Shown: one piece after another, positions 16,791 through 27,026 of the stretch
Numbering within the stretch: position 1 is the stretch's first letter
How the letters are laid out: each line of letters starts with the position of its first letter
DNA from: Paracoccus aminovorans
Lineage (GTDB): Bacteria; Pseudomonadota; Alphaproteobacteria; Rhodobacterales; Rhodobacteraceae
Direction of reading: 5' to 3'
Length of the DNA stretch: 64,000 nucleotides
NCBI RefSeq assembly: GCF_900005615.1
Contig: NZ_LN832559.1
Location: 93,501-157,500 of the forward strand
Notes under the pieces: generated by a model
The model's database searches: none
What the model saw: the letters and a program-made list of their open reading frames with translations, nothing else
Told to the model about the DNA's origin: nothing
Translations under genes and position numbers: made by a program

Positions 16791-18536
16791 TTAGTGATTA
16801 CTCTGTCTCCGCCAAGAGAGGACGGCGTCTTCTGTTCCCGCAACCGGCTCCGCGTCACGCCAACGATCCCAGAAATCGACTGTCGCGCTATTTGGTTTGA
16901 AGCGTGGCGCAGACACGACCACTCGTGTCGGTAGCAAGCTAGCATCACCAACCACCAGCGCTTCACCAATGTCGAGGACCGGAAGGAGATCACCAAAACC
17001 GCCGAGGCTGTCAGGCAACAGCCGTTTGATGACGGATTGATCATCCCCGTTCGTCAGCCGCATAGCGATCACATTGTTGCATTGGCTGAGGACGGTGCGG
17101 TTGACCTCGGACGGTCTCTGACTGATGACCACCAGCCCGACCCCATACTTCCGCCCCTCTTTGGCAATCCGCTCGAAAATCCCGACCGAAATCTCATCGG
17201 CTGACTCTGACGATGCCCGCTCGGGGATATACAAATGCGCCTCATCGCAGAACAATGCGATAGGATGACGGCTGTCCGGTGGCGTCCACTGGCTCACGGT
17301 GAAAATCAGCCGAGCGATCAGGCTGACCATGAGCGGAAGTATGTCGGACGGCACTTCCGAGAAATTGATGATCTTGACCCCACCCTTGCCATCTTCTTGT
17401 GATCCGCGCCCGCCAATCAGTAAGTGCGTGACTTGCGACAGCCACGCCATATCCATGCATGCTTCTGGCGGTTGGAATATGAACCCGAGACGGCGATCAT
17501 TTCTCTTGGCTTCAAATCGTGCTATCAAACGGCTCAGCTTGTCGAAGTAAGGCCCCTGTTTCTCTTTATTGCTCGCACCTGGTACCATTTGTTCATTCAG
17601 GTTTGATAGCTCCTGATAAACTGCATCAATACTGAATGGCACCGGACTATCGATGGTAAAATTAGCTAGAATATCGGCGTGCTGCTCCGGGTTGAGCATC
17701 ATGCGCTTTGCATCGGTGATGCAACGCGTCATTAGCATTGCTTGGTTCGGGGCGTTCTGATCGGACCGATCAACGAACAAGGAAACCAATGCCTCATAGC
17801 CGAGAAGCCAGAACGGAAGATGTAGAACACCATCAGCCAGCCCACGATCCTGTCCAATGTCTCCCGGCCCAGCGATCCGCAGGTGTCGAAATTCATCACT
17901 ATCCAAGGTCTGGTACTCACCATGGATATCGAACAAAATAACGTTGGCTTGCGGAAGTTCGGCAATCTGGTCCAGAAGCCGCGCAGTTGTATATGATTTG
18001 CCGCTTCCGGTGCTTCCGACTACAATGGCATGACGCTGGAAAAGGCGGTTTCCGTTCAAGAACGCCCGTGCATCCTCATGCAGCGCATAGCGGCCAAGAT
18101 CAAGCTGAGGGCCGTCGCCAGAAACCTGCGAAATGACCTGCATGAAGTCCGTCAGCCGCTGACCTTCTAGGGCAAAGCAGTCCGCATCGATTTCGGGCAC
18201 AGTCTCAAGGGTACGCTTGAACACGTTCTCTTTCAGCCCTTCCTTGTCGACGAGTGTCCCAATCAGAGCAACTCGCACAAGGTTGTTCTCGGGAAGAGTG
18301 GCTTCCGGGTCTTCTTCAGCACCATCTATGGTCGACTCGTCGCCTGCCTTGCGTGTAATGCGTGAGACAATCCCGATCAGGTGCTGCCCAGCCTTCGAGC
18401 TCCTGATCGCCGTCAGTCGATTGACCTGAATCCGCTTGAGACGTTCAAGTTCATCAACGCGCACAGTCACTGTCGCCGTATCCACGGCGATAATCTTACC
18501 AAGGCTTTCATCATCATCAAAATCGAGAATGCCCAT
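16791..18536 (-). CDS. herA: HerA-family ATPase (SIR2-HerA defence pair)
   Basis: A 581-residue HerA/DUF87 ATPase: N-terminal HAS-barrel-like domain (1-110), Walker A GSTGSGKS (174-181), Walker B ALFCDEAH (427-434), and an Arg-rich C-terminal region with sensor-like ISQRPSEVN. HerA proteins form hexameric DNA-translocating rings. An AGGAGG site lies just before ATG 18536, within nine bases of the SIR2 stop, so the two form one operon. With SIR2 it matches the known SIR2-HerA (Nezha) system, in which HerA and SIR2 assemble and deplete NAD or cut DNA on infection. Activity here is inferred from that family. Confidence 0.88.
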   Translation of the reverse strand: MGILDFDDDESLGKIIAVDTATVTVRVDELERLKRIQVNRLTAIRSSKAGQHLIGIVSRITRKAGDESTIDGAEEDPEATLPENNLVRVALIGTLVDKEGLKENVFKRTLETVPEIDADCFALEGQRLTDFMQVISQVSGDGPQLDLGRYALHEDARAFLNGNRLFQRHAIVVGSTGSGKSYTTARLLDQIAELPQANVILFDIHGEYQTLDSDEFRHLRIAGPGDIGQDRGLADGVLHLPFWLLGYEALVSLFVDRSDQNAPNQAMLMTRCITDAKRMMLNPEQHADILANFTIDSPVPFSIDAVYQELSNLNEQMVPGASNKEKQGPYFDKLSRLIARFEAKRNDRRLGFIFQPPEACMDMAWLSQVTHLLIGGRGSQEDGKGGVKIINFSEVPSDILPLMVSLIARLIFTVSQWTPPDSRHPIALFCDEAHLYIPERASSESADEISVGIFERIAKEGRKYGVGLVVISQRPSEVNRTVLSQCNNVIAMRLTNGDDQSVIKRLLPDSLGGFGDLLPVLDIGEALVVGDASLLPTRVVVSAPRFKPNSATVDFWDRWRDAEPVAGTEDAVLSWRRQSNH

Positions 18537-18545
18537 CTTTTCCTC

Positions 18546-19583
18546 CTAAAACCCGATCAATTCGTTTAACGTAGGCAACGCCCAATACTTGCCGCCGGTA
18601 ACAACTACGCCGTCCGGGTTGTCGCGGTTATATACCATTGTTCCATCATCGTGGTCTTCGAGCGCGAGGTAGTGACGCCCGGCGCCATTCCTGAGAAAGG
18701 CTTTCGCTTCGTCCGTCAGGGTGCGCGCGGCCACTAGGATCGAAGCATTATGCACACGGCACCGATTCATTAACTTCGGATGAATATGGCTGTCGCGGAA
18801 ACCGTAACCTATGCAGATAAATGCGCTAGCAGCACTCAGCACACGATCGGCGCCCTGAATCGCGCTCCGAAAGGGCTCGTCGTGCGTCCTCTGATACTTG
18901 CTGACGCCGGGCGTGACGATCAGGGGAACCAAACCATCCGGAAGCTCGCTCGTCATTGGCAGAGACATCACGCCTCCATGTGGGTCTGAGAACCAGTCGA
19001 GAGAACCGTGAACTTTCCAGACCGTCACCGTACGAGCCAGGTTCGCTCCCTGCTTAAAGATCAGGTTCTCCGCCCCATCGCTGCGGCGCAGATAACCCGG
19101 AAGAAACCCTGTCCTGTGTATGTAACCACCTGTGTCAGCGGCATACTCTGCGACGCGGTCATAGTTCGTGGTTACAACATGGATGTTGCGGTTTGTACTT
19201 CGAAACAATCCCGCGAACAGTGAGCGGAGAGGAAAGGCCGCTTCTGTCTTTATCGCTGACTTGAGGAGAGTGTAGTCATCCTGAGCGATGAAATCCCAAG
19301 TGCTACGGACGATCTTTACGACCAGTGATTCGGGCAATGCCTTATTTTCTAGTGCGGCCTCTAAGTGATCGCCCGACGCCATGGCGGTTCTTACCAGCGT
19401 CCAGGCATCAATTTCCGGTCCTTGGTCGGCCTGAACATTGTCGCGGAGCCAAATTGCCAAGTCCCCCATGCCGCGAATGCCATGAGGAATCGATGCGCCG
19501 CTCCCCAACACAATAACCGGGTGTCTCTGTGCACAGCTTTGGCATTGCTTCGCGAGGTCATCGAGTTCCACAGGTCTATTCAC
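18546..19583 (-). CDS. SIR2-domain NADase effector (SIR2-HerA defence pair)
   Basis: A 345-residue SIR2-like protein. The nucleotide-binding motif is VLGSGASIPHG (25-35), the conserved TTNYD is at 138-142, and the catalytic His is in KVHGSLDWF (His192); a GYGFRDSHI motif follows. Defence SIR2 domains hydrolyse NAD and cause abortive infection. The start is a GTG at 19583; its ribosome site is weak and a somewhat later start is possible. It is the first gene of the SIR2-herA pair. GC is lower than in the surrounding phage genes. It sits between the att site and the type ISP gene, forming a defence island at the prophage end. Confidence 0.87.
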   Translation of the reverse strand: MNRPVELDDLAKQCQSCAQRHPVIVLGSGASIPHGIRGMGDLAIWLRDNVQADQGPEIDAWTLVRTAMASGDHLEAALENKALPESLVVKIVRSTWDFIAQDDYTLLKSAIKTEAAFPLRSLFAGLFRSTNRNIHVVTTNYDRVAEYAADTGGYIHRTGFLPGYLRRSDGAENLIFKQGANLARTVTVWKVHGSLDWFSDPHGGVMSLPMTSELPDGLVPLIVTPGVSKYQRTHDEPFRSAIQGADRVLSAASAFICIGYGFRDSHIHPKLMNRCRVHNASILVAARTLTDEAKAFLRNGAGRHYLALEDHDDGTMVYNRDNPDGVVVTGGKYWALPTLNELIGF

Positions 19584-19755
19584 TCTTCGATAATGGCGCT
19601 TAGATTACGAACGAATGAACCATGCCGGTATCAGCTTGGCTCACAAGCCGACGGGGGGCAATCTTCCTTTGCTCTGCCAGGGCCCGATTCGGGGAAGCGC
19701 GCAGCTGCCATAGCCATCATCAAGGGGCTGGTTAGGGCCGCATGTGACTTCTGCA

Positions 19756-22700
19756 TCACCCAATTTCCAGTTCCGGCAGACCGTTCACGATCTTCATCGT
19801 CTCGAGGCTCACAGTAATCACCCGCTGGAACAGTTCCAGGGGGTAGCGAGGGTTGCCGACGGTCTCGTTGGCGTAGTCGTTGGCGTCGTTGGTGATGCCG
19901 CTGGCGGGGTCGGTTTTAACCACCTGGCGCTCCATCACCCAGTCGAGGGCGGGTTTGCCGTTCACGACGTAATCCCAGGCCTCCAGGGGGATGTTCTGCA
20001 TGGTGATGCGGTCGTTGTAGATGACGGTGGTGCGGTCCTTGGTCTTGCCCTTGCCGCCGAGCTTCATCTTTTTCACGCGGTAGAATTTCACCGGGTCGGC
20101 CTGGGCCTCGGGGATCAGGCGGTGGTCGCCTTCCTTGAAGGTCACCATGTAGGGCTCGACGCTTTCAAAATTCACATGCAGTTGGCCGAGGGCGCGGCCG
20201 GCGTCGCGGAAGGCGGCGAAGTCGGCAAAGCTCTTCACCGCCGGGATGCGAGGCAGTTGCTTGGCGAGATTGTTCTTGAACCGCTCGCGGTAGTCGGGCG
20301 AGTGCAGAAGGCCGTAGATGTAATAGAACAGGTTTTCCTTGCTGATTGCCTCACCCGGATAGGCGGCTTGGAAATGCGCGAGGCTTTTATCGGTGATGGC
20401 ATCGCTGCGGGTGGGGCCAGTGGCCTGATCGCCCGCAGTGGCGAAGAGGCCATCATCGGGTTGGGTTTCTCCATAGAGGTAGAGCGGGAAGCACTGGCTT
20501 TTAGCGGACAAGTCCAGACATGGCACCATGTCGGTCATGATCACGGAAAAGCTCGCGGCGCCGATGCCAGTCATAGAAATGGTGGGATTGTGTTCTTGGC
20601 CTGACGGAAACAGTCGAGGAATCAAATATCGGTTCTCATTCAGCAACCCATCGTAGAACAACCATTGAATGTTGAATGGACGGTAAAGCGATCGAACTAG
20701 CTTTTCTTCGTTAAATTCCGCGCGCACACTCTTTTCGAATTTTTGTCGAAGAACCCATGACCAGCTCATTGAGGTTGGGTCATCAAGCTGCGCCGAATCT
20801 CCAATCCCTCGCTCAATTCCATCGTTATAGTAAGCAATGGTCTTAGTCATCGACTGCCGGACACGCGATCGCGACGAGTTGTAGGCCCATGCATCGCGAT
20901 TGGTTTTTACGCCCGCCGAATAGGAGTCGAAAATTCTCTCAGTAGTTTTGTTTTTTTTGTTTCCAATCTCAAAGAACCGATCAAAGCTGCGATCAACCTG
21001 GTCCAGCCAATCGTTGTTTTCGTCTGGCGTGATGCGCCGCCATCCCTTCGCCTTGGTGATACCGTCGATCGAGCCGAAGTCGCGAATGACGTTCAGCTTC
21101 TGTTTCTGGTCGAGATAATCGCCAATGTCGTAGAAATGGAGGCACCCGTGTTCGGCGGCGTCGGGATTTTTGACCAGAACGGCAATCGCGATTGGCGTGC
21201 GTGTCCCTTCGCCGAACACGTTGCCGCGTTCTTTGCGCCGCTGCTCCCCTGCGGTCCTTGCGTTCCCTCGCAGATGGAAAATGTAGAGATCGCTGAACTC
21301 TTCGGCGAGGCATTTGCGCATCCCATCGGCTGCATGGGTTTCGATCCAAGCCGCGTTCGAAACGTAGGCAACGACACCGCTGTCACCGATGCGGTCAGAC
21401 GCCCATCGAATAGCCTTGATATATGAATCATACAGGCTGCGTGGGTTTCCACTTGAATGTCCAACGTATGTTTCCCTAAGGCGTTCGTTAAGTCGAGGAT
21501 ACGTCACATTGGATGCTTCATCGTCGTCGCTTTTTTGCCCGACGGAATAGGGCGGGTTGCCCATGATCACCCGGATATCCAGCGCCTTCTGCTTGGCACG
21601 ACGCTCCGAGTTGTCGGGCAGGAGATTGGCGATCATGTCGCGCTTCTGCTCATACATCTGGAAGGTGTCGGTCAGCAGGATGCCGGTGAAAGAGTGATAG
21701 GGTGCATCGGCCTGCAGCCCGCCCTGCGCCAGTTCGTGATAGACGGTCTCGATATTCACTGCGGCGATGTAATAGGCCAGCAGCACGATCTCATTGGCGT
21801 GAATCTCGTGCTTGTATTTGTGCTCAAGCTCATCGGGCGCGATCAGGCCCGATTGCAGCAGTCGGGTGATGAAGGTGCCAGTGCCGGTGAAGGGGTCGAG
21901 GATATGCACGCCCTTGGACCCCAGTGTCTGGCCGAACTGCGCCTTCAACACGTCATTGACCGAGTGGATAATGAAATCCACCACCTCGACCGGGGTATAG
22001 ACGATGCCGAGGCGCTGGGTCAGGCGCGGGAAAGCGTTGCGGAAAAAGCGGTCGTAAAGCTCGGTGATCAGGGACTGGCGGCCGTGGGCGGTCTTGATGC
22101 CCTCGGCCCGGCGAGCGACGCTGGCATAGAACTTGTCGAGGCTTTCCGCCTCCTTGGCGAGGTTGTGTTCGTGCAGCTGGCAGAGCACGGTCTCCATCGC
22201 GCGGGAGACGGGGTTAGCTTCGGTGAACTTGCTGTCCTTGAACAGCGCGTCAAAGACCGGCTTGGTGATCAGGTGCTGGGCCAGCATTTCGATCGCGTCG
22301 GCCTCGGTGATCTCGGGGTTCAGGTCGTCGTGCAGCTCATCCAGGAAGGCGCGGAAGGCGGTCTGTTCCGGGCCGGGCTTGGCGGTGATGGTGGTGATGC
22401 GGGTGATATGGGTCTGGGCGATTTTGGCGATGTCCTTGGCCCAGCTGTCCCAGTAATCGCGGGTGCCGCATTTCTCGACAATCTTCGCCATGATGGCGCG
22501 GGTGAACTCGTCAAAGACGAAGGCGCCCTGTTCGGGGCCGAGATCGGTGATGGTCGGGTCGCGGCCTTCCTGACCGATATTGGCACCGGTCTTTTCCGCG
22601 CGGGTCTTGCTGGTGGCGAAGTCATCGACCACGGCAGTCAGTTCGCGCAGCTCGGATTCGGAGGAGATGCGCACCAGCTCGACCTTGTCGCTGATATCCT

Positions 22701-24615
22701 CGCCCAGCTTGGCCTGGTTGATGCGGGCGTCGAGGCGTTCGTCATGGGCGCGCAAGGCGTTCAGGATCTGCCAGACGACCTGATAGCGCTCATTGTCCTT
22801 CAGCGCCTCCTCGGGGGTGGTGTCGGGCGGGATGGCGACGGGCAGGATGACATAGCCCATCTTCTTGCCCTCGGCCCGGCGCATGACGCGGCCGACCGAT
22901 TGCACCACGTCGATCTGGCTTTTGCGCGGGTGCATGAACATGATCGCGTCCAGTGCGGGCACGTCCACGCCCTCGGACAGTACGCGGGCATTGGTCAGGA
23001 TCCGGCAGGTGTCCTCGCCCGCATCGGCCTTGAGCCAGTTCAGCATCTCATCGCGGGCGGTGGCGTTGAAGGTGCCGTCGATATGGCGCACCTCGGTCGT
23101 CAGGTGGCGGGCATCGTCGATCAACTCGCTGCCGGTATATTCATCGACTACCTTGGTGAATTCGTCCTCGATGATCTTCGATTTCGCGATGGTCTGGCAG
23201 AAGGCCAGTGCGCGACGCATCGGGCGCGGATCGAAGGCCAAGTCTTCGGCCAGGTCGGCCTTGGTCAGCGCCTTGTAACAGCCGATGATCTTGGTCGCGT
23301 CATCGAGTGTCAGTTCCGGCCCGTCCTTGAGGCGGTTCTGGATGGTGGTCGAGATCAGCCCCTCATCGACCGCCAGCACCACGACCTTGTAATCGGTCAG
23401 CAGGTTGTTCTCGACCGCCCAGCCAAAGCCACGATGGAACAGATCCTTGCCGAACTTGTCCTCATCATCCATCGAGGCCAGTTCGGCATCGTGGTCATCC
23501 GCCTTGCGCCGGGCGGCATCGCCGAAGATGCGCGGCGTCGCGGTCATGTAGAGGCGCTTTTTCGCCGCCACATGGTCGTTGCTGTGGATGCGCACGAAGG
23601 TGCTGTCGTCTTCGTCCTTCAGCGTGACGCCGGTGGTGCGATGCGCCTCGTCGCAGATCACCAGATCGAATTCCGGCAGGCCATGGTTTTTCTGTGCGCG
23701 GGTCAGCACGTCGATCGAGTGATAGGTCGAGAACACCACGGTCATGCGGTTGGGCGGCGCAGCGGCAACCTGCTGCGCGAGCCTCTGCGGATCAGTCGTC
23801 GCCGGGAAGGCCAGATCATGGACGTTCAGATCGAGGCTGTCGGCATCGGCATTGCGCCCGATCCTCACATCGGAGCAGGCCGAAAACGCGGTGAACTCCT
23901 GCTGGCGGTCATTGCTCCATTCGCGCACGGTCTGCGACATCAGCGCCAATGATGGCACCATGAACAGCACCCGCTTGCCCGGACCCGCCAGGGCTTCGGC
24001 GATCCGCAGCCCGGTGAAGGTCTTGCCAGTGCCGCAAGCCATGATCAGCTTGCCGCGATCGGCTTCCGCCAGCCCCTCGGTCACGGCCTTCAGGGCATCG
24101 CGCTGGTGCGGACGCAGCTGTTTCTTCGGGGCGAGGCTGACGGTGCCGGTGCGCAGGAACTGCGACCAGTCGATGCGGCTGGCCTCCAGCTCGCTGATGC
24201 TGATGCGGTTCCAGTCTTTCGACAGCTTGTCGAGCGTCCCGCTGGCGTTCTTGCCGAATTCCTTCTGCGTGGTGTCGGCAATGATCAGCCGCGTAAACAG
24301 ATCATTGGAGGCGGCCGAGATGAAGCTGTCGATATCGGGCTTCTGAATCGTGTGATTGGGCGCATAGAATTTGCACTGGATCGCAGCATAACCCGAGCCA
24401 TCGGCCAGCGTCGCCACCAGGTCGATGCCGGTGTCGGCCTTGCTCCAGCCCTGTTCCTTCGCCCATTGGGCAAAAGGCACAACGGCGGAATAGTATTGCT
24501 TTTGCGCATCGTCGTTTTCCAGATAAACGCGAACGACCCGCTCAAAGTAATCGCCCTTCTCGCGCTCGGACCGGGCAGCCTGGCGGTAGGAATCCAACAA
24601 ATCACGCAACTGCAT
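19756..24615 (-). CDS. Type ISP restriction-modification enzyme (single polypeptide)
   Basis: A 1619-residue fusion. The N-terminal Mrr-like PD-(D/E)XK nuclease shows GIDLVA (Asp65) and AIQCKF (Gln80, Lys82). A superfamily-2 helicase/translocase follows, with Walker A ACGTGKT (193-199) and DEAH (322-325). The central-C-terminal gamma-class adenine methyltransferase has DPFTGTGTF (about 905) and GNPPYS (about 1020). The last 400 residues would be the target recognition domain. This is the order of LlaGI/LlaBIII-type enzymes, which translocate on unmethylated DNA and cut when converging. All key motifs look intact. Its recognition site cannot be predicted. The gene stands alone. Confidence 0.92.
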   Translation of the reverse strand: MQLRDLLDSYRQAARSEREKGDYFERVVRVYLENDDAQKQYYSAVVPFAQWAKEQGWSKADTGIDLVATLADGSGYAAIQCKFYAPNHTIQKPDIDSFISAASNDLFTRLIIADTTQKEFGKNASGTLDKLSKDWNRISISELEASRIDWSQFLRTGTVSLAPKKQLRPHQRDALKAVTEGLAEADRGKLIMACGTGKTFTGLRIAEALAGPGKRVLFMVPSLALMSQTVREWSNDRQQEFTAFSACSDVRIGRNADADSLDLNVHDLAFPATTDPQRLAQQVAAAPPNRMTVVFSTYHSIDVLTRAQKNHGLPEFDLVICDEAHRTTGVTLKDEDDSTFVRIHSNDHVAAKKRLYMTATPRIFGDAARRKADDHDAELASMDDEDKFGKDLFHRGFGWAVENNLLTDYKVVVLAVDEGLISTTIQNRLKDGPELTLDDATKIIGCYKALTKADLAEDLAFDPRPMRRALAFCQTIAKSKIIEDEFTKVVDEYTGSELIDDARHLTTEVRHIDGTFNATARDEMLNWLKADAGEDTCRILTNARVLSEGVDVPALDAIMFMHPRKSQIDVVQSVGRVMRRAEGKKMGYVILPVAIPPDTTPEEALKDNERYQVVWQILNALRAHDERLDARINQAKLGEDISDKVELVRISSESELRELTAVVDDFATSKTRAEKTGANIGQEGRDPTITDLGPEQGAFVFDEFTRAIMAKIVEKCGTRDYWDSWAKDIAKIAQTHITRITTITAKPGPEQTAFRAFLDELHDDLNPEITEADAIEMLAQHLITKPVFDALFKDSKFTEANPVSRAMETVLCQLHEHNLAKEAESLDKFYASVARRAEGIKTAHGRQSLITELYDRFFRNAFPRLTQRLGIVYTPVEVVDFIIHSVNDVLKAQFGQTLGSKGVHILDPFTGTGTFITRLLQSGLIAPDELEHKYKHEIHANEIVLLAYYIAAVNIETVYHELAQGGLQADAPYHSFTGILLTDTFQMYEQKRDMIANLLPDNSERRAKQKALDIRVIMGNPPYSVGQKSDDDEASNVTYPRLNERLRETYVGHSSGNPRSLYDSYIKAIRWASDRIGDSGVVAYVSNAAWIETHAADGMRKCLAEEFSDLYIFHLRGNARTAGEQRRKERGNVFGEGTRTPIAIAVLVKNPDAAEHGCLHFYDIGDYLDQKQKLNVIRDFGSIDGITKAKGWRRITPDENNDWLDQVDRSFDRFFEIGNKKNKTTERIFDSYSAGVKTNRDAWAYNSSRSRVRQSMTKTIAYYNDGIERGIGDSAQLDDPTSMSWSWVLRQKFEKSVRAEFNEEKLVRSLYRPFNIQWLFYDGLLNENRYLIPRLFPSGQEHNPTISMTGIGAASFSVIMTDMVPCLDLSAKSQCFPLYLYGETQPDDGLFATAGDQATGPTRSDAITDKSLAHFQAAYPGEAISKENLFYYIYGLLHSPDYRERFKNNLAKQLPRIPAVKSFADFAAFRDAGRALGQLHVNFESVEPYMVTFKEGDHRLIPEAQADPVKFYRVKKMKLGGKGKTKDRTTVIYNDRITMQNIPLEAWDYVVNGKPALDWVMERQVVKTDPASGITNDANDYANETVGNPRYPLELFQRVITVSLETMKIVNGLPELEIG

Positions 24616-24764
24616 CAGTACCGCCTGTCCCGGAACAAGGTTTTCTTTTTATCATCAGGCGCTCGAGGGCCTGAAACAGAACCTAGCCGCCCGTTGCGGT
24701 TGAATCCATATGCAACTGACCGATTCCCTCCCGTCCTCCGCCCCCCGATGCCCCCCTTCCACCC

Positions 24765-24804
24765 GACCGGCGCGGATTGTGCCCTTCCGGCGCCGGTCCG
24801 CGCC
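24765..24804. repeat. GC-rich palindromic repeat, copy a (before integrase)
   Basis: Starts GACCGGCGCGG and ends GCGCCGGTCCGCGCC, with inverted arms GACCGGCGC/GCGCCGGTC. Two more copies with the same internal spacing are at 26928-26978 and 42938-42988. Lies in the 240-bp divergent region between the type ISP and integrase genes. Confidence 0.55.
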
Positions 24805-24855
24805 TGTCTTCCGGTCTGCGAATCATCTCGTTGATAAGCCGGCGCTTCTACGCCT

Positions 24856-26181
24856 GTGTCGGAGCGGAAAACGGAGTGCAGGGCATTGCGAAACAGAGAA
24901 AGACTGACGGAAAAACTGGTCCGGGCGGCTGAGCCGCGGTCGAAGGCATGGCAGATTTTCGACAGCGATGTGCTGGGGCTGTCGATCTGCATCTATCCAT
25001 CCGGCGGGCGCAGCTTCATGTTCGACTACCGCACGGCCGGGCGGCAGCGGCGGCTGACCATCGGGCGCTGGCCGGAATGGAACGTCACCGCCGCGCGCGA
25101 GCACGCCAAGGCGCTGCGCCGCGATGTCGATGGCGGGCTGGATCCGCTGGCCGAGCGCGAGGAGATCCGCGAGGCGCCGCGTTTTCCCGATCTGGTGGCG
25201 CGCTACCTGCGCGAACATGCCACGCATCTGGCGCCGCGCAATGCCGCCGATCAGGCATCCATGCTGCACAAGCTGATCATGCCGCACTGGAAGCACCGGC
25301 TGGTGGCCGAGATCGAGCCGGCGGATGTCGAACGGGTGCTGAACCTGATCGCCGAGGGGCGCTCCCGCCCGGCCAAGAAGAAACCAAAAACCAAGCGCCG
25401 CATCCCGCTGAAGCCGCCGAAACCCACGCCGGTGCGCGCCAACCGCGCGGGCGAGATGCTGCGCCGGGTCTTCAATCTCGCCATTGCATGGCGGATGCGC
25501 TCCGACAATCCGGCGGTGGGCTTTCGTCGCCGCGTCGAGACCGAGCGCGAGCGGTTCCTCGACATGGAGGAGATCGCGCGGCTCAGCGAGGCGCTGGGCG
25601 CGGCCGAGGACCAGCGCGGCGCCAGCATCATCCGCATGTGCATGCTGACCGGGGCGCGGCTGGGCGAGGTCCGGACCGCGCGTTTCGAGCATTTCGATCT
25701 GGAGCGCAACACATGGGTGAAGCCCGCCGCCAATACCAAGCAGCGCCGCATTCACCGCGTGCCGATCTCGGCAGAGACAGCGGCATTGGTGCGCACGCGG
25801 CTTTCCGCCGTGCCGGTCGGCTGCAACTGGTTGTTTCCGGGCGATGTCTCGGACAAGGACCAGCCGGTGCAGGAGATTCGCCGCTTCTGGAAAGGCATTC
25901 AGGATCAGGCCGGGCTGCCCGGGGTGCGGGTTCACGATCTGCGCCACACCTTCGCCTCGCTCTTGGTCAGCGGCGGCGCCTCGCTGGAGATGATCGGCAA
26001 GCTCTTGGGCCATTCGCAATCCAGCACCACCATGCGCTATGCGCATCTGATGGATTCGCCCTTGCGCGCCGGCGTCGATGCAGTGGCCGACATGATGCGG
26101 ATACGGCCGAGGCTCGTGCATTCCGCACCCCCGGCCGAGGAGGTCACGCCTCCGCGTGCAGCATCCGCAGGATCGGGCTGA
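24856..26181 (+). CDS. int: Tyrosine integrase of element B
   Basis: A 441-residue tyrosine recombinase. It has the N-terminal DUF4102-type arm-binding domain (1-95), a core-binding domain with an unusual Lys/Pro-rich insert (about 172-192), and a catalytic domain with Arg268 (GARLGE), Lys295, His360-x-x-Arg363 (HDLRH), His386 (GHSQ) and Tyr395 (TMRYAH). All catalytic residues are present. Start is GTG 24856; the ribosome site is weak. It probably acts at the 46-bp tRNA core and the paired arm sites. It lies 8.4 kb from the nearer att core, with the defence island between, which suggests that island was inserted later. Confidence 0.93.
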   Translation: MSERKTECRALRNRERLTEKLVRAAEPRSKAWQIFDSDVLGLSICIYPSGGRSFMFDYRTAGRQRRLTIGRWPEWNVTAAREHAKALRRDVDGGLDPLAEREEIREAPRFPDLVARYLREHATHLAPRNAADQASMLHKLIMPHWKHRLVAEIEPADVERVLNLIAEGRSRPAKKKPKTKRRIPLKPPKPTPVRANRAGEMLRRVFNLAIAWRMRSDNPAVGFRRRVETERERFLDMEEIARLSEALGAAEDQRGASIIRMCMLTGARLGEVRTARFEHFDLERNTWVKPAANTKQRRIHRVPISAETAALVRTRLSAVPVGCNWLFPGDVSDKDQPVQEIRRFWKGIQDQAGLPGVRVHDLRHTFASLLVSGGASLEMIGKLLGHSQSSTTMRYAHLMDSPLRAGVDAVADMMRIRPRLVHSAPPAEEVTPPRAASAGSG

Positions 26182-26734
26182 CCCGCTTGCGGACTGTGCT
26201 TTCGTCGGGTGCATCGCCATCCGTGCTGTTGGCAATGAACCAGTCCAGCATCTCGCCCACGAGATCGCCCTGTTTCTCGGGCAGGCCGTGCTGGAAGAGG
26301 CGCAGGATCAGGGCGCCGTAGAAGCCTTCCCAATCATAGCTCTTGGTCGGGTTGGAGTTGACCCGGCGAAACACCCCGTGCTCCTCCTCGAAACGCGCCA
26401 GCGTGCCGGCCTGAATCAACAGATCATCGCGGGTGACCCGCAGCCCGGCATCAGGCGGCGGGATGTGTTTCCATTCGCTGCCGCCCGGCATTCGGGCGCG
26501 GCGGATCACCCCTTCGCGCGGGCCGGTCCCGCAGCGGCGAAACATCGCCAGAATATCGCCCGGCGCAATCACCACCAGGTCCGAAAGGATCTCGGCCCCA
26601 AAACGCGTGGGCGGGATCGCGATGGTGATCTCCAGCTGACCGGATATGGCCCATTCGGCGATATCGGCAATATGGCAGCTCCAGCGGGCAGCGGCTTCGG
26701 GCAGCGTGTAGATCACGCGGTTTGGCAGAGCCAT
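26144..26734 (-). CDS. Hypothetical phage protein with N-terminal HTH-like segment
   Basis: A 196-residue protein. The N-terminus (LPEAAARWSCHIADIAEWAI) resembles the helix-turn-helix of AlpA/excisionase-like proteins; the rest has no family I recognise. The start at 26734 has an AGGAAA site. It converges on and overlaps the integrase by 38 bp and is divergent from the plus-strand early genes. This position is where a prophage repressor or directionality factor is often found, so a regulatory role is a reasonable guess, but no classical CI or Cro fold is visible. Confidence 0.6.
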   Translation of the reverse strand: MALPNRVIYTLPEAAARWSCHIADIAEWAISGQLEITIAIPPTRFGAEILSDLVVIAPGDILAMFRRCGTGPREGVIRRARMPGGSEWKHIPPPDAGLRVTRDDLLIQAGTLARFEEEHGVFRRVNSNPTKSYDWEGFYGALILRLFQHGLPEKQGDLVGEMLDWFIANSTDGDAPDESTVRKRVSPILRMLHAEA

Positions 26735-26927
26735 CGTGTATTTCCTGAATTGTTGGCTTTTGTGAAAGGCGTGCCTTTCAGGCCGATGCCTCTGACAGGT
26801 CCGCACGCATGGGTTGATTAGGCGCTTGGGCGCACCACCGCCGACCCGTCTCCTGGAGGCCGGCATGCCGGTGCGGACGACGTTCCCCCCTGCCCCACGG
26901 AATGCCAGCAAACCCCATGAAACATGG

Positions 26928-26978
26928 GACCGGCGCACATCCGGCGCTTCCGGCGCCGGTCCGCGCCGCGCCGCCGGT
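26928..26978. repeat. GC-rich palindromic repeat, copy b
   Basis: A 51-bp copy of the repeat at 24765, sharing a 26-bp stretch (26953-26978) exactly with 42963-42988. It lies in the divergent region ahead of the early plus-strand genes (27027 onward). Confidence 0.55.
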
Positions 26979-27026
26979 ACTCCGCCTGTGCTCTCGCTTG
27001 CCCCACAACCACGGGGAAAGGACCGG

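Noticed and set aside
16534..16794. Open frame at left end of element B
   Set aside because: Crosses the integrase arm motifs and has no recognisable protein features.
21457..23952. Very long open frame opposite the type ISP gene (831 codons)
   Set aside because: It is the antisense shadow of a high-GC gene; composition is odd for a protein and the minus-strand gene has full domain motifs.
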